Source of the DNA: Elioraea rosea
Lineage (GTDB): Bacteria; Pseudomonadota; Alphaproteobacteria; Acetobacterales; Acetobacteraceae
DNA length: 64,000 nt
NCBI RefSeq assembly: GCF_007644105.1
Contig: NZ_VFAC01000005.1
Span: 92,475-156,474, forward strand
Direction: 5' to 3'
Part shown: piece by piece, positions 16,716-25,477 of the stretch
Numbering within the stretch: the first letter of the stretch is position 1
Layout of the letters: each line of letters opens with the position of its first letter
Made by a program: the position numbers and the translations under genes
Notes under the pieces: generated by a model
Database searches by the model: none
Told to the model about the DNA's origin: nothing
The model's input: only the letters and a program-made list of their open reading frames with translations

Positions 16716-18494
16716 ATGCACACCGACACGCCTTCGGCGATCATCGACCGTATCGGCCAGCACGGCGCCCTTCGTGCGCGCTTCGCTGCCCGGGTCCATC
16801 CCGGGCCTGCGGACCTGCGGATGCTGCGGCTGCTCGCAGGCATCTTCCGCACCGAAGCACGCTGGCGCGCGGTCGCGCTCACCGCCGCGATCATCGTCGC
16901 CACCGTTGCACTCATCGTCCTGATGGTGCGGTTCGCCATCTGGAATGGCGACTTCTTCGATGCGATCGAGCAGAAATCCTGGCCAGGCCTCGTGCGCCAG
17001 GCGTGGATGTTCGCAGCCATCCTCGCCGGCGGGATGATCACCCATGCCGCTGCGCTGCAGGCACGGCGCATGCTGCAGATTACGCTGCGCCGCCACCTCA
17101 CCCTGGCGCTGATCGACACCTGGATGGCCGATGGCCACCACGCAAGGCTGCGTGACGTCGCGCCCGGGCTTGCCAACGAGGATGGTCGCATCGCCGAGGA
17201 TGCCCGCGTGGTGTGCGAGCTGATGGTCGATTTCCTTGCCTCGCTCCTCTACGCGCTTCTGCAGTTCGTCGTGTTCGTCGGCATGCTGTGGCTGAGCTCC
17301 GGCCCGCTGAGGCTCAGCGCGGGTGGCATCGCGGTGACCGTGCCGGGCCACATGGTCTGGGTGGCACTGTTCTATGCCTCGCTCGGCGCGGCCATCACCA
17401 TCCGGGTCGGCCACCCCCTCGTACGCGCGACCGACAGGCGCCAGACAGCCGAGGCCGCCTTCCGCGAAGGACTCGTCCACGCTGTCTCGCGCTCGGCCAC
17501 CATCGCGCTCGGCCGGGCCGAGCCAGGAGAGAGGCGGCGCCTCGCAGGGCGTTTCGCTGCCGTGTCATCCACCTGGGCGGAGCAGACGATCTCCTTCCGG
17601 CGGATGACCTTCTTCACAGCAGGCTTCGGCTTCCTCACGGCCGCGCTGCCGATGCTCCTGCTCGCGCCACGGCATTTTGCCGGCGACATGAGCCTCGGCA
17701 CGCTGATGCAGGTCACCGTCGCCTTCGGGCAGGTGACGGCGGCGCTGTTCTGGATGTCCGACAACTACCCGTTCATCGCGCAATGGGAAGCCTCCGCGGC
17801 GCGCGTGCTCGCTCTCCACGAGGCGGCATCGGACATCGGCGAGGAGCAGGAGACGGATCGGCCAGGCGAGATCGAGCGCGTCGCCAAGAACGGGCCGGGG
17901 CTTTCCTTCCTCGACCTCAGCCTCGTCTCCGCTTCGGGCGAAGTGCTTGTGCGGCGGTTCAACGCCTCCGTCGCACCGGGGGAACGACTGCTCGTCGAGG
18001 CGACGCCGCCGGCAGCGGCCGCGCTGTTCCGTGCCGTCGCCGGGCTCTCGGCCTGGGGAAGCGGCACGATCGAGCTGCCGGAGGGCGCCGTGCCGTTCTT
18101 CCTCGGCGAGCGGCCCTATCTTCCCGAGGCGACGCTCGCAGAGATCCTCGCCGACCCGCGCGCGCCAGGAGAGGTCTCCCGCGCGCAGATGACGGCTGCG
18201 ATGGTCGAGGCGGGCCTCGCGGCGCTGATCCCCTCTCTCTCCGTCGCCGCCGCCTGGGAACAGGAGCTGAGCGTCGAGGACCAGCAGCGCCTCGGCATCG
18301 CGCGCGCCATCCTGCACCGGCCGGCATGGCTTTTCATGCATGACGCGATGAGCGCGCTCGATGCGGAGCAGGAGGACCGCCTGATGGGCGTTCTCGTCGC
18401 CTCGCTGCAGGGCTCTGCGATCGTGACCATCGCGCACCGTGCGGCGCTCGACCGGTTCCACCAGCGTCGCATCGCGCTCACCCGCGCGGGGTGA
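16716..18494 (+). CDS. SbmA/BacA-like ABC transporter with degenerate ATPase domain
   Basis: The protein is 592 residues. The N-terminal two thirds is a multi-helix permease of the SbmA/BacA (ABC_membrane_2) family, with MVRFAIWNGDFFDAIEQK and SISFRRMTFF-like segments (here QTISFRRMTFFTA). The C-terminal part, about residues 395-592, aligns with an ABC ATPase but lacks its key motifs. The Walker A position reads LLVEATPPAAAALF (425-438) without GxxxxGK. The signature is LSVEDQQRLG instead of LSxGE. Walker B is WLFMHDAMSALD, with His542 and Asp543 where Asp and Glu belong. The H-loop His (TIAHRA) and much of the flanking fold persist. Nucleotide hydrolysis is unlikely, and transport may be proton-driven as in SbmA. 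The start at 16716 is preferred over 16605, which lies inside an FNR-type site. Confidence 0.8.
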   Translation: MHTDTPSAIIDRIGQHGALRARFAARVHPGPADLRMLRLLAGIFRTEARWRAVALTAAIIVATVALIVLMVRFAIWNGDFFDAIEQKSWPGLVRQAWMFAAILAGGMITHAAALQARRMLQITLRRHLTLALIDTWMADGHHARLRDVAPGLANEDGRIAEDARVVCELMVDFLASLLYALLQFVVFVGMLWLSSGPLRLSAGGIAVTVPGHMVWVALFYASLGAAITIRVGHPLVRATDRRQTAEAAFREGLVHAVSRSATIALGRAEPGERRRLAGRFAAVSSTWAEQTISFRRMTFFTAGFGFLTAALPMLLLAPRHFAGDMSLGTLMQVTVAFGQVTAALFWMSDNYPFIAQWEASAARVLALHEAASDIGEEQETDRPGEIERVAKNGPGLSFLDLSLVSASGEVLVRRFNASVAPGERLLVEATPPAAAALFRAVAGLSAWGSGTIELPEGAVPFFLGERPYLPEATLAEILADPRAPGEVSRAQMTAAMVEAGLAALIPSLSVAAAWEQELSVEDQQRLGIARAILHRPAWLFMHDAMSALDAEQEDRLMGVLVASLQGSAIVTIAHRAALDRFHQRRIALTRAG

Positions 18495-18505
18495 GGGGCC
18501 GGGCC

Positions 18506-19426
18506 TCAGCCGCCCCCATCCTTGGCCAGGGCGAGCGCACGGGCATAGACCTCCCGGCGCGGCCGGCCCGTCTCGGCGGCGACGGCGGCGGCGGCGTCCT
18601 TCACCGTCGCGCCAGCCTCGAGCGCGCGGCCGAGACGGGCGTCCACCTCGTCGTCGGCGGCCGTCTCCGCGCCGGCGCCTGGCCCAACGACGATCGTCAC
18701 CTCGCCGCGCGGCGCCTCCGCGGCGAAGCGGGCGGCGAGCTCCGGCAACGTGCCGCGGGCGACAGTCTCGAACAGCTTGGTCAACTCCCGCGCGAGCGCG
18801 GCAGGCCGGGGGCCGAGCACCTTGGCAAGGTCGGCAAGCGTCGCCGCGGCGCGCTGCGGCGCCTCGAAGAGCACGAGCGTGGCGACCAGTCCGGCCGCTT
18901 CCGCCTCCCGGATGGCGGCGAGCCGCGCCCGCCTCGGCCCTGGCTTCGGCGGCAGGAAACCGAGGAAGAGGAACGGGTGCGGCGGCAGGCCGGAAAGCGC
19001 CAGCGCCGTCAGCGCGGCCGAGGGTCCCGGCACGGCGGTGACGCGCAGGCCCGCGCCGGCCGCAGCCGCCACGAGGCGGTAGCCGGGGTCGGAGACAAGC
19101 GGCATGCCGGCATCGGAGGCGAGCGCGACGCGCTTTCCGGCCGCGAGCCAGGCAACCACGCGCGGTGTCATCGCGCTTTCATTGTGTTCGTGGTAGGCCA
19201 CGAGGGGTCGGGAGATGCCGTTGCGGGCGAGCAGCCGCGCCGTGACCCTGGTATCTTCGCACAGGACCGCATCGGCCGCCGCGAGAACGGCCAGCCCGCG
19301 CGGCGGCATGTCGCCAAGATTGCCGATCGGTGTGGCGACCAGGGTGAGCGTTCCGGGGGGGCCGGCAGCATCGTCTCCGCCCGGACCTGAAGAACGAAGG
19401 GGGAGATCCGGTGTTTCGTCGTGCAT
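18506..19426 (-). CDS. rsmI: 16S rRNA (cytidine(1402)-2'-O)-methyltransferase
   Basis: The protein is 306 residues, a tetrapyrrole-methylase-fold enzyme that 2'-O-methylates C1402 of 16S rRNA with S-adenosylmethionine. TLVATPIGNLGDMPPRGL near residue 28 is the family N-terminus. CEDTRVTARLL, YHEHNE, ASDAGMPLVSDPGYRLV (the SAM-binding loop) and VPGPSA follow in the expected order. A C-terminal helix-rich domain ends the protein. The ATG at 19426 overlaps the divergent lipoprotein gene by 16 bases. The conserved core starts 27 residues later, so a later start is possible. It converges on the SbmA-like gene with an 11-base gap. Confidence 0.94.
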   Translation of the reverse strand: MHDETPDLPLRSSGPGGDDAAGPPGTLTLVATPIGNLGDMPPRGLAVLAAADAVLCEDTRVTARLLARNGISRPLVAYHEHNESAMTPRVVAWLAAGKRVALASDAGMPLVSDPGYRLVAAAAGAGLRVTAVPGPSAALTALALSGLPPHPFLFLGFLPPKPGPRRARLAAIREAEAAGLVATLVLFEAPQRAAATLADLAKVLGPRPAALARELTKLFETVARGTLPELAARFAAEAPRGEVTIVVGPGAGAETAADDEVDARLGRALEAGATVKDAAAAVAAETGRPRREVYARALALAKDGGG

Positions 19427-20679
19427 GCCTCGTCCCGCTCTCTCTGGCGAGCCTAGCCCTTGCCGCCTGTGCCGGGCCACAGCCGCAGGCAACGCGCCCT
19501 TCGGGGCAGGCCCCGATGGCCGCCCCGCAGATGATGCAGCGCCCGGCCTTGGGGCCGGACGGGATGGTCCGCGCCGGGCTGCTTCTACCGCTTTCGGGGC
19601 CGCAGGCCGCCGTCGGACGCGCGATGCTTGATGCGGCCACGCTCGCGGTGTTCCAGAACAACGCACCGCTCGTGCTCCTGCCGAAGGATACGGGCGGCAC
19701 GCCCGCCGGCGCGGCCGCGGCCGCGCAGGCCGCCCTGGCAGAGGGCGCCTCGATCATCCTCGGCCCTCTCTTCTCGGGCGAGACCGAGGCGGTCGGGCCC
19801 ATCGCTCGGGCGGCGGGCGTGAACGTCCTTGCCTTCACGACCGATGCAGCGGTCGCGCGCGACAACGTGTTCGTGCTCGGACAGCTTCCCGGCCCGGCGG
19901 TGCGGCGCGTCGTCGCCGCCGCGCGCGCGGGCGGGGCCGAGCGGTTCGCCGCGATCGTGCCCGACACGGCTTATGGCCGCGTGGTGCTCGAGGCCTTCCG
20001 CCGGGCGGTGGCCGATGCCGGAGGCCAGGTGGTAAAGGCGGAGATCTACTCCGGCAACCCGAACCCGGCCGTGCAGCAGCTCGCCGACTATGCGCGACGC
20101 CGCGGGCCGATCGATGCGCAGATCCGCGCGGCCCGCGCGCAGGGCACGGCTGAGGGCCGCCGCCGCGCGGCAGAGCTTGCGCGCGAGGCACGCGTGCCGC
20201 CGCCCGATTTCGACGCGCTGATCCTCGCCGATGGCGGGGAGCGGCTGCGCGCCGTCGCCTCGCTGCTCCCCTACTACGACGTGGACAATCCGCCGGTGAA
20301 GTTCCTCGGCACACCGCTCATGGCCGCAATGTCCGATGCCGGGCGCGAGCCGGCGCTGGTGGGAACGATCTACGCCGCGCCGGACGAGTCCCGCCGCGCG
20401 GCGTTCGATGCGCGCTACAGCGAGGCGTTCGGCCCGGTTCCGCCGATCGTTGCCGGCGTCGCCTACGATGCCGCGGCGATCGCCGCCGTGCTCGCAGCCG
20501 GAGGTGACCTGTCGAGCGCCGCGCTGACCGACCCGAACGGCTTCGCCGGCGTTCTCGGCATCATCCGGCTTCTGCCCGACGGCACAAACCAGCGCGGCCT
20601 GTCACTGATGGAGGTCACGCGCGGCGGCGCGAACGTCGTGGAACCCGCGCCGGACCGGTTCGACGCCGCGTCGTTCTGA
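19411..20679 (+). CDS. LpoA-like penicillin-binding protein activator lipoprotein
   Basis: The protein is 422 residues. The signal peptide ends in lipobox LAAC (about residue 20), giving an outer-membrane or periplasmic lipoprotein. The mature part is a type I periplasmic-binding fold (GLLLPLSGPQAAVGRAMLDA, IVPDTAYGRVVLEAFRRAV, ILADGGERLRAVASLLPYYD), as in the C-terminal domain of LpoA, which activates PBP1A. Start is GTG at 19411 after GGGGGAGATCC. It is the usual partner of rsmI in alphaproteobacteria, but here the genes point apart and overlap by 16 bases. A branched-chain amino-acid binding role is less likely because of the lipid anchor and context. Confidence 0.82.
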   Translation: MFRRACLVPLSLASLALAACAGPQPQATRPSGQAPMAAPQMMQRPALGPDGMVRAGLLLPLSGPQAAVGRAMLDAATLAVFQNNAPLVLLPKDTGGTPAGAAAAAQAALAEGASIILGPLFSGETEAVGPIARAAGVNVLAFTTDAAVARDNVFVLGQLPGPAVRRVVAAARAGGAERFAAIVPDTAYGRVVLEAFRRAVADAGGQVVKAEIYSGNPNPAVQQLADYARRRGPIDAQIRAARAQGTAEGRRRAAELAREARVPPPDFDALILADGGERLRAVASLLPYYDVDNPPVKFLGTPLMAAMSDAGREPALVGTIYAAPDESRRAAFDARYSEAFGPVPPIVAGVAYDAAAIAAVLAAGGDLSSAALTDPNGFAGVLGIIRLLPDGTNQRGLSLMEVTRGGANVVEPAPDRFDAASF

Positions 20680-20685
20680 GGCGCG

Positions 20686-22107
20686 ATGCCGTCGCATCTT
20701 GCGCCGCCGACGCCGATCACTGCCCTGGCCGCAACGGTCGCTCTCGGCGCTGCGCCGGTCATCGTGCTCGGCCTCCTCGCGGCCGTGGGCGTGCTCGACG
20801 CGGGCGCTGCCCTGGCCGGATCTGCCGCGGTGCTCGCAACCTCTGGCGCCTGCGCCTGGCTGTGGCAGCGCGACATCGCGCGGCTGACGGATGCGCTGCG
20901 TGCCGCCGAGGCAGGTGCGCCGCGCGGCGCGCTGCCGGTGCTCCCGCCACTGCGACGGATCGCCGAGGCAGCGCAGCGCCTCGCCGAGGGCCTGCGCGAA
21001 CGCGGCAGGGAGGCGGCGACGAACGCGTCGGCCGCCGTGCGCATCGTCGCCAGGCTGCCCGACCCGCTCGTCGTGCTCGGCGCCGAGGCACAGCCCGTGA
21101 CGATGAACCCCGCTGCGCGCGCGCTTCTCGGCGAGGACGGGGCGGATTTGGCCGCCCTGCTGCGCAATCCCGGCCTGCGTGGGGCGGTCGATCGCACGCT
21201 TGCCGGCGCCGGACCGCAGACGGCGGAGGTGACCATCCCCGTGCCGATCGAGCGCGAGCTGCTCGCGCAGGCCATCCTGCTCGACCCGCCACTTGCCGAT
21301 GGCGGCCGGCTCCTGCTCGTGCTGTCGGACCGCACCCGGGAGCGGCGGCTCGAGCAGATGCGGGCCGATTTCGTCGCCAATGCGAGCCACGAGCTGCGCA
21401 CGCCGCTGACGAGCCTGATCGGCTTCATCGACACGCTTCTCGGCCCCGCGGCTGACGACAAGGAGGCGCAGCTTCGCTTCCTGCCGATCATGGCCGAGCA
21501 GGCGAGCCGCATGGGGCGGCTGATCGAGGACCTCCTCAGCCTGTCGCGAATCGAGCTCTCGGAGCACACGCCGCCGACGGGGGAGCTCGACCTCGGCGTT
21601 CTTGCGCGCCGTGCGGCGGAGGCGCTCGGCCCCCGGCTCGCGGCCAGGCGGGTGACGCTCGACATCGCCGTCGAGGAGGCGGTGCCGCCGGTGCTCGGCG
21701 ACGCCGACCAGCTTTCCCAGGTGCTCGCCAACCTTCTGGACAACGCCTTGAAGTACGGCCGCGAAGGCGGGCGGATCGCGCTTGCCCTGCGGCGCGACGG
21801 GCCTGGCGGAGACAAGGCGCGGCGCCGCCCGGGCGTTGCGCTCGCCGTCACCGACGACGGCGCGGGCATCCCCCGCGTGCACATCCCGCGTCTGACGGAA
21901 CGGTTCTATCGCGTCGATGCTGCACGCTCGCGCGCCGTCGGCGGCACGGGGCTCGGGCTCGCCATCGTCAAGCACATCGTCAACCGGCACCGCGGCGTGC
22001 TCGAGATCGAGAGCGAGGAGGGGCGCGGCAGCACCTTCACCGTGTGGCTTCCCGCCGCGACCGCCGCGGCCGACGCGGCGAAGGTTCAGGTGGCCGAGCC
22101 GCGATAG
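20686..22107 (+). CDS. phoR: Sensor histidine kinase, PhoR-like
   Basis: The protein is 473 residues. Two N-terminal membrane helices (about 10-60) are followed by a PAS-like region (DPLVVLGAEAQPVTMNPAA), a HisKA dimerisation domain with phospho-acceptor His in NASHELRTPLTSLIGFID (about residue 238), then HATPase motifs NLLDNALKYG, DDGAGIP and GGTGLGLAIVKH. It resembles PhoR of the phosphate regulon. No PhoB response regulator or Pst genes lie beside it, so the function is inferred from domain order only. It begins six bases after the preceding gene, and its last 22 bases overlap the converging aldolase gene. Confidence 0.82.
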   Translation: MPSHLAPPTPITALAATVALGAAPVIVLGLLAAVGVLDAGAALAGSAAVLATSGACAWLWQRDIARLTDALRAAEAGAPRGALPVLPPLRRIAEAAQRLAEGLRERGREAATNASAAVRIVARLPDPLVVLGAEAQPVTMNPAARALLGEDGADLAALLRNPGLRGAVDRTLAGAGPQTAEVTIPVPIERELLAQAILLDPPLADGGRLLLVLSDRTRERRLEQMRADFVANASHELRTPLTSLIGFIDTLLGPAADDKEAQLRFLPIMAEQASRMGRLIEDLLSLSRIELSEHTPPTGELDLGVLARRAAEALGPRLAARRVTLDIAVEEAVPPVLGDADQLSQVLANLLDNALKYGREGGRIALALRRDGPGGDKARRRPGVALAVTDDGAGIPRVHIPRLTERFYRVDAARSRAVGGTGLGLAIVKHIVNRHRGVLEIESEEGRGSTFTVWLPAATAAADAAKVQVAEPR

Positions 22108-22721
22108 GCGGACCAGGCCGATCCGAGCGAGGCCATCTCGTCCGCCCCGAGCACGGGTGGCGCATCGGTGACGGCCAGAAGCGTGAGCCAGGTGCGCGCG
22201 AGTTCCTCGACGATCAGCGCCAGACCTACCGCGTCCTTCAGCGTCCGGCCGGCCGCCACGGCGCCGTGATGCGCGAGCAGGCAGGCATCGCGCGAGGCGA
22301 GCGCGGCGGCGGCATGCGCGGCAAGCGCCTCGCTTCCCGGCGTTGCGTAGGGTGCGCAGGGAATGTCCTCCCCACCCGCTGCGATGACGGTGTAGTGCAC
22401 CGCCGGGATCGGACGGCGCAGCGCCGCGGCGGCCATCACGCTCGCCCCGTGGGTGTGCACCACCGCCGAAAGCTCGGGCCGCGCGTCGAGGATGGCGCGA
22501 TGAAGCTGCCACTCGCTCGTCGGCCGGCCGCCGACGGCGACGTCGTTGGCGGCATCGAGCAGCACGATGTCGCCTTGCTCGAGCGTCGCGAGGTCACGCC
22601 CCGTGGGGGTGACGAGAAGCCCCGGCCCCTCGCGCAGCGAGAGGTTGCCTGCCGTGCCGGACACGAGGCCGAGGCGGGCAACCTCGCGTGACGCGGCGGC
22701 CAGCGCGGCGAAGGGACTCAC
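22086..22721 (-). CDS. Class II aldolase/adducin family protein
   Basis: The protein is 211 residues in the zinc-dependent class II aldolase / epimerase family (FucA, AraD, MtnB). GTAGNLSLR near residue 22 is the phosphate-binding loop, TPTG the next turn, and SEWQLHRAIL carries the catalytic Glu. VVHTHGA gives two zinc His residues, and LLAHHGAVAAG the third. Start is GTG, in a GTGA overlap with the alanine dehydrogenase gene. Products could be L-fuculose-phosphate aldolase-like or a dehydratase, and the sequence does not choose. Its 3' end overlaps the histidine kinase gene. Confidence 0.85.
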   Translation of the reverse strand: MSPFAALAAASREVARLGLVSGTAGNLSLREGPGLLVTPTGRDLATLEQGDIVLLDAANDVAVGGRPTSEWQLHRAILDARPELSAVVHTHGASVMAAAALRRPIPAVHYTVIAAGGEDIPCAPYATPGSEALAAHAAAALASRDACLLAHHGAVAAGRTLKDAVGLALIVEELARTWLTLLAVTDAPPVLGADEMASLGSAWSAYRGSAT

Positions 22722-23836
22722 GGAACGATCGCCTCCTCCGCGCGGAGGAGCTTCTCGCCCAGCGCTGCGGCGACGGCCGGGTGCGTCACGCGCCCGGCAT
22801 GCACGTTGAGGCCGTTGAGGAGATGCGGGTCCTCCGCCATCGCGCGGCGCCAGCCCTTGCCGGCGAGCGCGATGACGAAGGAAAGGGTGGCGTTGTTCAG
22901 CGCCACGGCCGATGTGCGCGCCACCGCTCCGGGCATGTTGGTGACGCAGTAGTGCACCACGCCATCGACCACGTAGGTCGGGTCGGCATGCGTGGTCGGG
23001 CGGGAGGTTTCGAAGCAGCCGCCCTGGTCGATCGCGACATCGACCATCACGCTGCCGGGCCGCATGCGCGAGACGGTGGCGCGCGAGACGAGCTTCGGCG
23101 CCGCCGCACCCGCGACGAGCACCGCGCCGATGACGAGATCGGATTCGAGCACGGCCGCCTCGATCGAATCGAAGGTCGCGTAGACTGTGGCGACGCGGCC
23201 GTCGAACTCCTGGTCGAGCGCATCGAGGCGCTTGAGGTTGCGGTCGAACACCGTCACCCGCGCGCGCATGCCTGCGGCGATCCGCGCCGCGTTGGAGCCG
23301 ACCACCCCGCCGCCGATGATGGCGACGCGCGCCCCACGCACCCCCGGCACGCCCGAGAGAAGGATGCCCGCGCCGCCATTCTCCTTCTCGAGGCAGCGCG
23401 CGCCGACCTGGATGGCCATCCGCCCGGCTACCTCGCTCATCGGCGCGAGAAGCGGCAGCGTGCCGGCACTGTCCGTCACCGTCTCGTATGCGATCGCCGT
23501 CGCGCCGGAGGCCATCAGCCCCTTCGTCTGCTCGGGGTCCGGCGCAAGGTGGAGATAGGTGAACAGAACCTGGCCAGGCCGCAGCATGGCGATCTCGGGT
23601 GCGAGCGGCTCCTTCACCTTCACGACAAGCTCGGCCTCGGCGAACACGGCCGCGGCATCGGGTGCGATGCGCGCGCCAGCCGCCTCGTAGGCGGCATCGG
23701 GGAAGCCGATCGCTGCCCCGGCGCCGGACTGCACGAGCACCGCATGGCCGAGATGGGTGAGCTCGCGAACAGACGCCGGTACGAGCCCGACGCGGTATTC
23801 GTGGACCTTGGTTTCCTTCGGAACGCCGATCAGCAT
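22718..23836 (-). CDS. ald: Alanine dehydrogenase
   Basis: The protein is 372 residues, normal for Ald, which reversibly deaminates L-alanine with NAD. GVPKETKVHEYRVGL is the typical start, VVKVKEPLAPE carries the substrate-binding Lys, and TYLHLAPD the catalytic His. GGGVVGSNAARIAAGMRA is the Rossmann glycine loop, and the Asp for NAD ribose follows in VFDRNLKRLD. VSRATVSRMRPGSVMVDVAID is a family hallmark. It is upstream of and overlapping (GTGA) the class II aldolase gene. It ends a run of same-strand genes beginning with the AmpG gene at 25471. Confidence 0.96.
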   Translation of the reverse strand: MLIGVPKETKVHEYRVGLVPASVRELTHLGHAVLVQSGAGAAIGFPDAAYEAAGARIAPDAAAVFAEAELVVKVKEPLAPEIAMLRPGQVLFTYLHLAPDPEQTKGLMASGATAIAYETVTDSAGTLPLLAPMSEVAGRMAIQVGARCLEKENGGAGILLSGVPGVRGARVAIIGGGVVGSNAARIAAGMRARVTVFDRNLKRLDALDQEFDGRVATVYATFDSIEAAVLESDLVIGAVLVAGAAAPKLVSRATVSRMRPGSVMVDVAIDQGGCFETSRPTTHADPTYVVDGVVHYCVTNMPGAVARTSAVALNNATLSFVIALAGKGWRRAMAEDPHLLNGLNVHAGRVTHPAVAAALGEKLLRAEEAIVP

Positions 23837-23849
23837 CGCGTTATCCCCC

Positions 23850-24221
23850 TCATTTCCCCGTCGGAAGGAAGATGAATACCACGGCAGCGACCAGGCAGAG
23901 AGCGGCCGCGCCGTAGTTCCACGTCAGCCGCTCGCCGAGCACCATCACCGCGAAGCCCGCGAACACCGCCATGGTGATGACCTCCTGCATCACCTTGAGC
24001 TGCTGCGCCGAGTAGGTGCCGAAGCCGATCCGGTTGGCCGGCACGGCGAGGCAGTACTCGAAGAAGGCGATGCCCCAGGAGACCATGATCGCGAACGCCA
24101 TCGACCATCCTGGCCGCTTCAGGTGCCCGTACCAGGCGAAGGTCATCAGCACGTTCGAGCCGATCAGCAGAACGGGGGGAAGAACGAACGCCATCCAGGA
24201 GCCTGTGGGAGGAAGCGTCAT
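23850..24221 (-). CDS. DMT-superfamily DUF486 membrane protein
   Basis: The protein is 123 residues with about four membrane helices. SNVLMTFAWYGHLKR at about residue 22 and EVITMAVFAGFAVMVLGE near 85 are the DUF486 (DMT-type) signature. The ATG at 24221 overlaps the AmpG stop by four bases (ATGA). A longer in-frame reading to 24848 would run through the AmpG gene and is not real. Function of the family is unknown, probably a small transporter subunit. Confidence 0.85.
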   Translation of the reverse strand: MTLPPTGSWMAFVLPPVLLIGSNVLMTFAWYGHLKRPGWSMAFAIMVSWGIAFFEYCLAVPANRIGFGTYSAQQLKVMQEVITMAVFAGFAVMVLGERLTWNYGAAALCLVAAVVFIFLPTGK

Positions 24222-25471
24222 CGCGGAGCGTCCTTCGCGGGGGCGGGAAAGCGCCGAAGCAGCACGAGCATGATGGCAAGCCCGGGAACCGCGGCCGCGG
24301 TGGTGAGGAGGAAGAAGCGCGTCCAGCCCATCGCCTCGGCGAGATAGCCCGAAAGGCCGCCGATCGTGCGCAGCGGCAGCGCCGCGAGCGAGGAGAGAAG
24401 CGCATACTGCGTCGCGGTGAAGGCCGTGCTGGTCAGCGACGAGAGGTAGGCGACGAAGGCGGCATCGGCCAAGCCATCCGTTGCGTTCTCGACACCCACC
24501 TGGGCCCAGAGCATCGGCAGGCTCCGCCCCGCCTCGGCCAGCGCGACGTACATCAGGTTCGAGAGCATCTGCATCAGCCCGGTGATGACGAGCGACCGGC
24601 CCGTGCCGATCGCGGCGACCAGCAGGCCGCCGAGCGCGACGCCGCCGAGCGTCGCGAACAGCCCGAACACGCCCGAGACCGCCGCGACGTCCTCCCGCGA
24701 GAAGCCGATGGAGCGATAGAACGGCGCGGTCATGATGCCGGCGAGCGCCTCGCCGAGCTTGAACAGCGCCACGAAGGCGAGGATCAGCCACGCACCGGGG
24801 CGGGAGAGGAAGTCCCGGAACGGCGCGACGACGGCGGCGGCAAGCCATTCGCTCCAGCCCGCGCGCGAATAACCTCTCGGCGGTGGCGGTTCCTCGGCGA
24901 GGATCAGCGTCGTCGCAAGCCCGACGGCCATCAGCGAGGCCATGGCCACGAACGCGCCCTGCCAGCCGAGACGCGCGACCGAGTACAGCACCCCGGCATT
25001 GGCGACGAGCAGCGCGACGCGATAGCCCCAGACATAGGCGGCGAGCCCGAGGCCCTGGCGCTCCTGCGGCAGGCTTTCGATGCGGAACGCATCGATGGCG
25101 ATGTCCTGCGTCGCGGAGAGGAACGCGACGGCGACGGCCACCGACACCGTCGCCGTCGGGTTGGACGCCGGGTCGGTCAAGGCCATCGCTGCGATGGAGA
25201 GCGCGAGCAGGGCCTGGACGGGCGCGAGCCAGCCGCGGCGCCGGCCCAGGCTCGGCATCGGGGCGCGCGCGTGGTCGAGCAGCGGCGCCCAGAGGAACTT
25301 CAGCGAGTAGGAGAGGCCGATGAGCGCGGTGAGCCCGATCTGGCCGAGCGGAACGTTGGCCTCAGAGAACCATTGCCGCAGCGTGAAGCCTGTGAGCGGC
25401 AGGGGCAGCCCGGCGGAGAAGCCGAGCAAGAGCATGACGAGGAGCTTGCGGTCGAACCAGGCCGCCCGCAT
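24218..25471 (-). CDS. ampG: AmpG family muropeptide MFS transporter
   Basis: The protein is 417 residues with about 12 membrane helices. GFSAGLPLPLTGFTLRQWFSE and YSLKFLWAPLLDHARAP are diagnostic of AmpG, which imports anhydro-muropeptides for wall recycling. SATQDIAIDAFRIE and ENATDGLADAAFVAYLSSL are also conserved. The gene is followed by the DUF486 protein (ATGA overlap) and preceded by the CapD-like gene six bases away, so one transcript may cover all of them. No AmpC or AmpR is nearby. Confidence 0.93.
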   Translation of the reverse strand: MRAAWFDRKLLVMLLLGFSAGLPLPLTGFTLRQWFSEANVPLGQIGLTALIGLSYSLKFLWAPLLDHARAPMPSLGRRRGWLAPVQALLALSIAAMALTDPASNPTATVSVAVAVAFLSATQDIAIDAFRIESLPQERQGLGLAAYVWGYRVALLVANAGVLYSVARLGWQGAFVAMASLMAVGLATTLILAEEPPPPRGYSRAGWSEWLAAAVVAPFRDFLSRPGAWLILAFVALFKLGEALAGIMTAPFYRSIGFSREDVAAVSGVFGLFATLGGVALGGLLVAAIGTGRSLVITGLMQMLSNLMYVALAEAGRSLPMLWAQVGVENATDGLADAAFVAYLSSLTSTAFTATQYALLSSLAALPLRTIGGLSGYLAEAMGWTRFFLLTTAAAVPGLAIMLVLLRRFPAPAKDAPR

Positions 25472-25477
25472 GCGGGC

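Noticed and set aside
20602..22512. 636-residue reverse frame
   Set aside because: Antisense to the histidine kinase, whose motifs are intact.
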